A program made the position numbers and the translations under genes. A DNA stretch of 64,000 nt from Fremontodendron californicum (Eukaryota > Streptophyta > Magnoliopsida > Malvales > Malvaceae). Where the stretch lies: assembly GCA_030761205.1 (NCBI GenBank), contig JAULJL010000003.1:29642123-29706122 (forward strand), read 5' to 3'. A model generated the notes under the pieces. That model ran no database searches. It was not told the DNA's origin and saw only the letters and a list, made by a program, of their open reading frames with translations. Shown one piece after another: positions 58,966 to 64,000 of this stretch (position 1 is its first letter; the number at the start of each line of letters is the position of its first letter).

Positions 58966-58994
58966 GGAGGAGGCAATGTAGTTGGCTCAGCAAA

Positions 58995-59790
58995 CTCCTA
59001 TAGCAATAATTGCAGATCAGCGTGAACATTAGTATCCCCAGGTGATCTAACATTCACATGTGGACTAGCTATCAACATAAAGGCACTAGGATGTGGTCTA
59101 GCTCTAGTCAACATAGAAACAAGGAGCTTCAAGCTGTGTTTGGCACTCATCATTTGGACATGATCAAAGTGAAGGCCTTTAAGAGTGAGCCATCGAGAAT
59201 CAACTTGAAACTGCATAGTAAGCGCTGTGAAGTCCCACAAGATTGGCCAAGAGATACCAACCACGGACCCCAAATACAGCATCACAGCCTGAAAGTGGCA
59301 GCACCATAAAGTCAGTGGAGAATTGAGCCCCTTGCACCTTCTACTGGATTTGTTTACACACCCCGGAGGTGACAAAACTACCTCTATCAGCGATGGCAAC
59401 TCTGAGCATAGCCTGCTGCCACAAGGGTAACCCTAACAGTTTGATAAGATTACTATCTAGGAAGTTATATGTGCTCCCTGAGTCAATTAAGATAGCCACA
59501 GTTCGTTTACCAAAACTTCTATTAACCCTCATGGTTTGGTTACCAGATGTTCCCCACATAGCATGCAAGGAAAGTGTAGGTTGCTCACTAGGTTCACTCT
59601 CATTTGCCAACAGCTCATGCATGTCCAGACTATTAGAAAACACTTCTTGATCAGGCTTTTCTTCACCTCCCTCAGAAATAAGCTGGTATAGTTTTGATTT
59701 GAGGCACCTATGGCCAATGGTATCCTGGCCCCACACCAATAACATAGCCCTTTCTTCCTTCTCTCCGCCATTTCTGCAGTGATTGTTAGC
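58995..59790 (-). pseudogene. PR: Zinc knuckle and protease of the chromovirus
   Basis: The knuckle starts as LCYWCGA and, after a frameshift, continues as GHRCLKSKLYQL (about 59750-59690). The frame 59745-59341 then runs through an acidic linker to TVAILIDSGSTYNFL (near 59495-59455), an aspartic protease active site with DSG. A later stop at about 59340 and a frameshift lead to WDFTALTMQFQVDSRWLTLK (about 59245-59180), the usual protease to RT linker. The protease would process Gag-Pol. Confidence 0.8.
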
Positions 59791-60653
59791 TTAAGATGGT
59801 TGACGTTAGGGTTGGTGATTGGTCTCTGGTTATTTAGAGTGAAAGGTTTTATGATATTAGTGGTAGAAGTTTTGAGAGTGGAGGTTGTTTAGGAGTTGGC
59901 AGTAGTGGTGGTAATATACTGGTGTCATGGGGCAGGATGGTGATGGTGAGTGTTAGTGCTGGTATAAGACTGTCTATTGTAGCATACAAGTTGAGTTTTC
60001 TTACTGGAAGGGCTCACAATGGACTCAATCTGTTTGGATACATGCAACGCTTCATTGAGGGTCGTTGGTTTCAACAATTTCAGGGACTGAGAGATCTCTG
60101 TCCTCAATTACTCGTGAAAATGCTCAGTGCATAAGAATCAGAGAGATCAAGCAGGTTTAAAATGCTCAAAAATTCCTCATGAAATTGTTCTACCGTACCT
60201 GACTGTTCCAAATCCACCAGTTTCGACATCGGATCCTCATACTCCTCGGGTGCAAATCGATCCCTCATCTCACTGAGATACTTGACCCAGCTCAATCGAT
60301 CCATACCCCTTGCATCCTGGCATAATCGTGATGCCACTGTAGAGCTTTACCTTCCAAGTTGAGCATAACAGTCCTAACCCAAGCTGTTTAGGAACATTCT
60401 CAGCCTCAAAATATTGTTCTAACTTCATCCACCAGCCTTTAAAATCTTCACCAGCGAATCGGGGACATTCCAGTTTATATGATCGACCATGGTCATATTC
60501 AACAAGAGTATTCTTAGCAACCATAACTAGCGGTCCTTGCTGATCATGATGATCTGGTGATGCCTCACCGACTTTCGATCCACCATGGGAGCTCGATTCA
60601 AATATAACCCCCTTACCTAATGTAACTTCTCCTTTGGTTGCCAAGAGATCCAA
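59791..60653 (-). pseudogene. gag: Gag of the chromovirus
   Basis: Starts at or before ATG 60653. The frame 60653-60270 has KLECPRFAGEDFKGWWMKLE and QYFEAENVP, a gag landmark, then shifts frame near 60390. The frame 60337-60104 continues with RLSWVKYLSEMRDRF, KLVDLEQSGTVEQF and LLDLSD, and 60107-59925 with LKLLKPTTLNEALHVSKQIE. At least two frameshifts and one stop break it. This is a capsid-type gag without the CX2HX5HX4C knuckle of the Tat-type elements. Confidence 0.82.
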
Positions 60654-60810
60654 GAAGCTCTTAAGCTTAATCTCAAATCGAAAGCTCTCAAACTTTTCTT
60701 CAAACTTCTTGTCGATTTGCTGTGTATCAATTTGGACCTTAAGAAGGTCTTGCTGTGTCTAACTGAGTTCACGTTGAAGACGAGTGGTGATCCCTTTTGC
60801 CATAGCCAAA
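60654..60810 (-). other. Leader or gag N-terminal region of the chromovirus
   Basis: Between gag and PBS. On the minus strand it can be read as a helix-prone stretch (around IDKKFEEKFESF), probably the N-terminal coiled coil of gag with a stop at about 60760. No other feature seen. Confidence 0.4.
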
Positions 60811-60830
60811 GATCGGTAGCTCTGATGCCA
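60811..60830 (-). promoter_or_regulatory. Primer binding site of the chromovirus
   Basis: On the minus strand TGGCATCAGAGCTACCGATC, two bases inside the 5' LTR end. TGGCATCAGAGC matches the complement of plant initiator tRNA-Met at all but one of 12 positions. Confidence 0.85.
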
Positions 60831-60832
60831 AT

Positions 60833-61145
60833 TAATACCTGCCAAAAGATTCAGAAAAATAGAAAAGAGAAATGAAGCAAGAAAACAGAGAGGTCGAGAG
60901 AGAAGAAAGAGAATATTCAAGAGAAATAAGAATTTTTACAATATTTTCCACTTGATTCTTTCACAGCATCATTCACACAATGTATACTGACGCATAACGG
61001 CAAGACATAGAAATAACAACACTGACATTGTCCATAACAAACACTAAACTTGGGCTTCATCTTGGGCCTCTGCTACACAAATATTTCCTAACCCGACCCA
61101 TTACACTCCAACAGCTATACTTATTAAAAAAAAAAACCTGTAACA
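60833..61145 (-). repeat. 5' LTR of the chromovirus
   Basis: On the minus strand starts TGTTACAGGT and ends GGCAGGTATTA; 313 bp. Aligned by eye with the other LTR it has scattered substitutions, a ~40-bp deletion near 60986 and an A run expansion near 61126-61136. Confidence 0.9.
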
Positions 61146-61249
61146 TTTGTTCATATGTTTAACCTTTGAACTTTATGTATGATGGACTAAAACTATGAGA
61201 CAAACTCCAAAGACAGGCAAAGAAGTAAGTACTTGCAGAATTTAAATGA

Positions 61250-63811
61250 TGAAATGAAGAGGAGTTCTACAGGAAACTCCCTTAAGGAGAACTTCCCATA
61301 AGCTTCTTGATATGACATGAAAAATTCTTGTCACGTCAGGAAGTTTTCCAACCTACGATTAGGAGAAAAATGACTTTTTTTTATTTATTTATAAAATTTA
61401 CCATTTTTATCCAAATATTTTAAAATTCTAGTATTATTAATTATTGTTATATAATTTTGATTACATAATTTTGTTATCAACTACTGTCATATTTTTAGTA
61501 AATTGTAACAAAATAATGTAATTTGATAAAAAAAATATATATTGTAATTTACAAAGAAAAAGATGTTGAAATTTGATTATATAATTTTGTTATTATGTAA
61601 TATAATAATTTAAGTAATCTATAACAAAATCACGTAATTTGATTCAAAAAATTGTAATTATGTAAATCTTGAAGTTTAACTAAATTACAAAATATTATCT
61701 TTATATATAATATATCTTGTAATTTCTTAAGAAAAAATTAATTTCAAAATCAAAGTGTAAATTTTGATTACATAATTTTGTTATTATATAGTCTAATAAT
61801 TTCAGTAATCTGTATCAAAATCAAGTAATTTCATAAAAAAAAAAAGCTATAGTCTTATTACAAGTGTAATTAAATTACAACATATATTATCTTTATGTAT
61901 AATATATCTTGTACTTCCTTCAGAAAAAGATGTAATTCAGAAAGAAATTTGATTTAACTAATAATTACATAATTTTCTAATCACACAACTTGATAAAAAG
62001 AAAAGTTGTTATCCTCTGATTACATAATTTTGTTATTATGTAGTCTAATAATTTCAGTAATATGTAAGCAAATCAAGTAATTTTATAAAAAAAAAAGTTG
62101 TACTCATACCACAAGTGTAACTAAATTACAACGTATATTATCTTTATGATAATATATCATGTAATTTTTTAAGAAAAATATGTAATTTAGAAAGAAAAAA
62201 ATTATTTAACCGATCATTTCATAATTATCTTATCACGTCTTCTAATAAATTACGCAATTTGTAACAAAATCACGTAACTTGATTAAAAAAAATTGTTATC
62301 ACATGATTACATAAGTTTGTTATAATGTATTCTAATAATTTTAGTAATCTGTAACAAGATAAAATAATGTCATAAAAAAAAGTTGTAATCTTGTCACAAG
62401 TGTAACTAAATTACAATATATATTATCTTTATGTATAAATATATCAAGCAATTCCTTTAAAAAAATATATGTAATTTAGAAAGAAAATTTATTTAACCAA
62501 TAATTACATGATTATCTTATCATGTTATCTAATAAATTACATAATTTGTAACAAAATCACGTAACTTGATTAAAAAAAAAAAGTTGTTATCATTTGATTA
62601 CATAATTTTGTTATCATAGTCTAATAATTTCAATAATCTGTAATAAAATCAAGTAATTTCATAAAAAGTTATAATCTCACCACAAGTGTAACTAAATTAC
62701 AACATATATTATCTTTACGTATAATATATCTTGTAATTCCTTAAGAAAAATATGTAATTTTGAAAAAATATGTATTTAACCAATAATTACATAATTATAT
62801 CATGTTATCTAATAAATTATGTAATTTGTAACAAAATCACATAACTGGATAAAACAAGTTGTTATCCTCTGATTACATAATTTTGTTATCATATAATCTA
62901 ATAATTTCAGTAATTTATAACAAAACCAAGTAATTTCATAAATAAAAAAAGTTTCAATCTTGCCACAAGTGTAACTAAATTACAACATTTATTATCTTTA
63001 TTTATAATATATCTTGTAATTATATCATGTAATTTGGTAAAAAAAAATTGTAATTTTCAAAACAAAGATGTTAAAATTTGATGTTATCACTTTTCTTATC
63101 TTGTGTAAAAAAGTATGTTACTAATAATAAAAATAAGTAATTATAACAAGATTTGATCTTTTACTCTTTATAATAAAATTTGTAAAAAATATAAATTCTT
63201 AAGAAAAAATTGTAACAGTAATAAAACATGTAATACAATTTTGTATTAACTTATGTTAACAAAATTATGTAAACATAAAAATTGATACTATCATTTTTTT
63301 TATCTTTTGTAAAAAATCATGTAAATATAATAAAAGTTTATATTATCACTTTTTCTTATCTTCTGTAAAAAAAAAAAAATTATATTATTAATAATAAAAA
63401 CAAGTAATTGTAACAAAATTAAATATTTCACTCCCTACAATAAAAGTTATAAAAAAAAAACATAATTTTTTTAAGAAAAAAATGTAAATATAAAAAAAAA
63501 AAATTAATACTATTTTGTATTATCTTCTGTTAATAAATTATGTAACTAAGTAAAAAAAATTTATAAAGATAATAAAACTTTATATTATCATTTTCTTATC
63601 TTTTATAAAAAATCATGTTATTAATAACAAAATTATGTAATTATAATAATATATACAATATTTTATTGTTTACAATAAAAATTATAAAAAAAGAAAAATT
63701 AATTACCGATTTATCAAAAGAATGTTATGGCATAATTTTTATCATGCCACATCTGGAACTTAAAAGGAAGCTCTCTTAAAGGAGCTTCTCGCAGAACTCC
63801 CTTGAAATGAA
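61250..63811. mobile_element. Mutator-like non-autonomous element with 9-bp duplication
   Basis: Element 61259-63802 (2544 bp), flanked by TGAAATGAA on both sides (61250-61258 and 63803-63811). The arms form an imperfect TIR of about 80 bp: GAGGAGTTCTAC ... CTCCCTTAAGGAGA ... CTTCC on the left and, inverted, AGGGAGTTCTGC ... CTCCTTTAAGAGA ... CTTCC on the right. A 9-bp duplication and TIRs of this length are typical of MULEs. The interior is a tandem array with no transposase. Confidence 0.88.
61400..63060. repeat. AT-rich tandem array, period about 250-290 bp, inside the MULE
   Basis: The word GATTACATAATTTTGTTAT or a close variant recurs at about 61766, 62018, 62305, 62596 and 62871. Each unit also has AATTTCAGTAATCTGTAAC, CACAAGTGTAACTAAATTAC and TATTATCTTTATGTATAATA. 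A shorter motif, CACGTAACTTGATAAAAAAA, alternates with it. From 63060 to 63700 only diverged fragments remain. Confidence 0.85.
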
Positions 63812-64000
63812 ACATCATATTCATATATAAGATACTCCATGCTTCAACCATTTCAATTGTTTCTTGTCTTATTCGGATTAGTCAATTGTAATAAAAAAAA
63901 TAATTATTTAAGAGAATTTTACCCACTGAATCACGTAACTTGATAAAAAAAAGTTGTTATCATTTGATTACATAATTTTGTTATCATATAGTCTAATAAT
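63812..64000. other. Flank of the MULE with another copy of its internal repeat
   Basis: After about 110 bp of ordinary sequence, AATCACGTAACTTGATAAAA and GATTACATAATTTTGTTATC (about 63928-63984) repeat the MULE interior outside its right target duplication. A second copy of the element, or an extension of the array, probably continues past the window. Confidence 0.6.

Larger units (their letters stand above)
53154..61150 (-). mobile_element. Chromovirus (Ty3/gypsy), full length but inactive, minus strand
   Basis: LTRs at 53159-53508 and 60833-61145 are flanked by the same five bases, TTTGT (53154-53158 and 61146-61150). On the minus strand the order is 5' LTR, PBS, gag, protease, RT, RNase H, integrase, chromodomain, 3' LTR. 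Without the 2.7-kb hAT element inside, it is about 5.3 kb. Short LTRs, compact size and a chromodomain fit chromoviruses; the Reina lineage is my best guess. Many stops and frameshifts and the LTR length difference (350 versus 313 bp) show age. Confidence 0.92.

Noticed and set aside
61400..63060. CRISPR-like array
   Set aside because: Units are long, AT-rich and repeat over their entire length with no unique spacers; the context is a plant transposon.
1..64000. A bacterial or viral operon-like novel system
   Set aside because: No compact gene cluster exists; every long frame is a retrotransposon domain or a repeat by-product.

Overview
This window looks like plant nuclear DNA, probably from a eudicot: an AT-rich, gene-poor, heterochromatin-like block built almost entirely of transposable elements inserted into one another. 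I found no convincing host protein-coding gene, tRNA gene or rRNA gene. The plant call rests on Ty3/gypsy retrotransposons of the Tat/Ogre type (LTRs of about 5 kb, a PBS starting TGGCGACTC, an archaeal-type second RNase H, a spacer like the Ogre intron between protease and RT), a chromodomain-bearing chromovirus with an initiator-Met-type PBS, and hAT- and Mutator-like non-autonomous DNA transposons. A Malvaceae-like genome is possible, but that is only an impression.

Layout. (1) 1-15087: element 1, a Tat/Ogre-like retrotransposon with 5' LTR (cut by the window edge), PBS, an intact gag-like ORF (2725-3657), a second gag with two stops (4511-5995), no pol, a hAT element (6596-8173) with a perfect 8-bp target duplication, a 3' untranslated region with a 60-bp tandem array, a polypurine tract and a 3' LTR that breaks off near 15087. 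(2) 15088-46539: element 2, a decayed but pol-bearing relative: ORF1 remnant, gag, protease, intron-like spacer, RT, RNase H, archaeal RNase H, integrase, 3' UTR with a different tandem array, polypurine tract and 3' LTR. That LTR is split (25818-27302 and 43340-46539) by (3) element 3, a reverse-oriented relative at 27303-43339, which itself contains (4) a forward fragment, element 4 (27907-36864: integrase end, 3' UTR with a third tandem array, full LTR). One result is a pair of 5.2-kb LTRs in inverted orientation about 1.3 kb apart.

(5) 46540-52240: nested small DNA transposons: a decayed element with inverted GACACGAA-type repeats, a long-TIR element (47573-48550), three short hAT-type MITEs with 8-bp duplications, AT-rich repeats and a tRNA-derived SINE-like head. 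(6) 53154-61150: a complete-length, dead chromovirus on the minus strand with 5-bp duplications TTTGT, split in its RNase H by a 2.7-kb hAT element. (7) 61250-63811: a 2.5-kb Mutator-like non-autonomous element with 9-bp duplications, whose interior is an AT-rich tandem array.

No element here appears able to move by itself. Element 1 keeps the cis signals for mobilisation in trans (PBS, polypurine tract, and LTRs that are now truncated) and a gag-like frame; element 2 is the kind of pol-bearing relative that could once have supplied the enzymes. The most notable signals are the tandem arrays of unrelated sequence at the same 3' UTR position in three related elements, the gag-only architecture with a duplicated gag, the inverted LTR pair, and a GC-rich motif conserved in five LTR copies.
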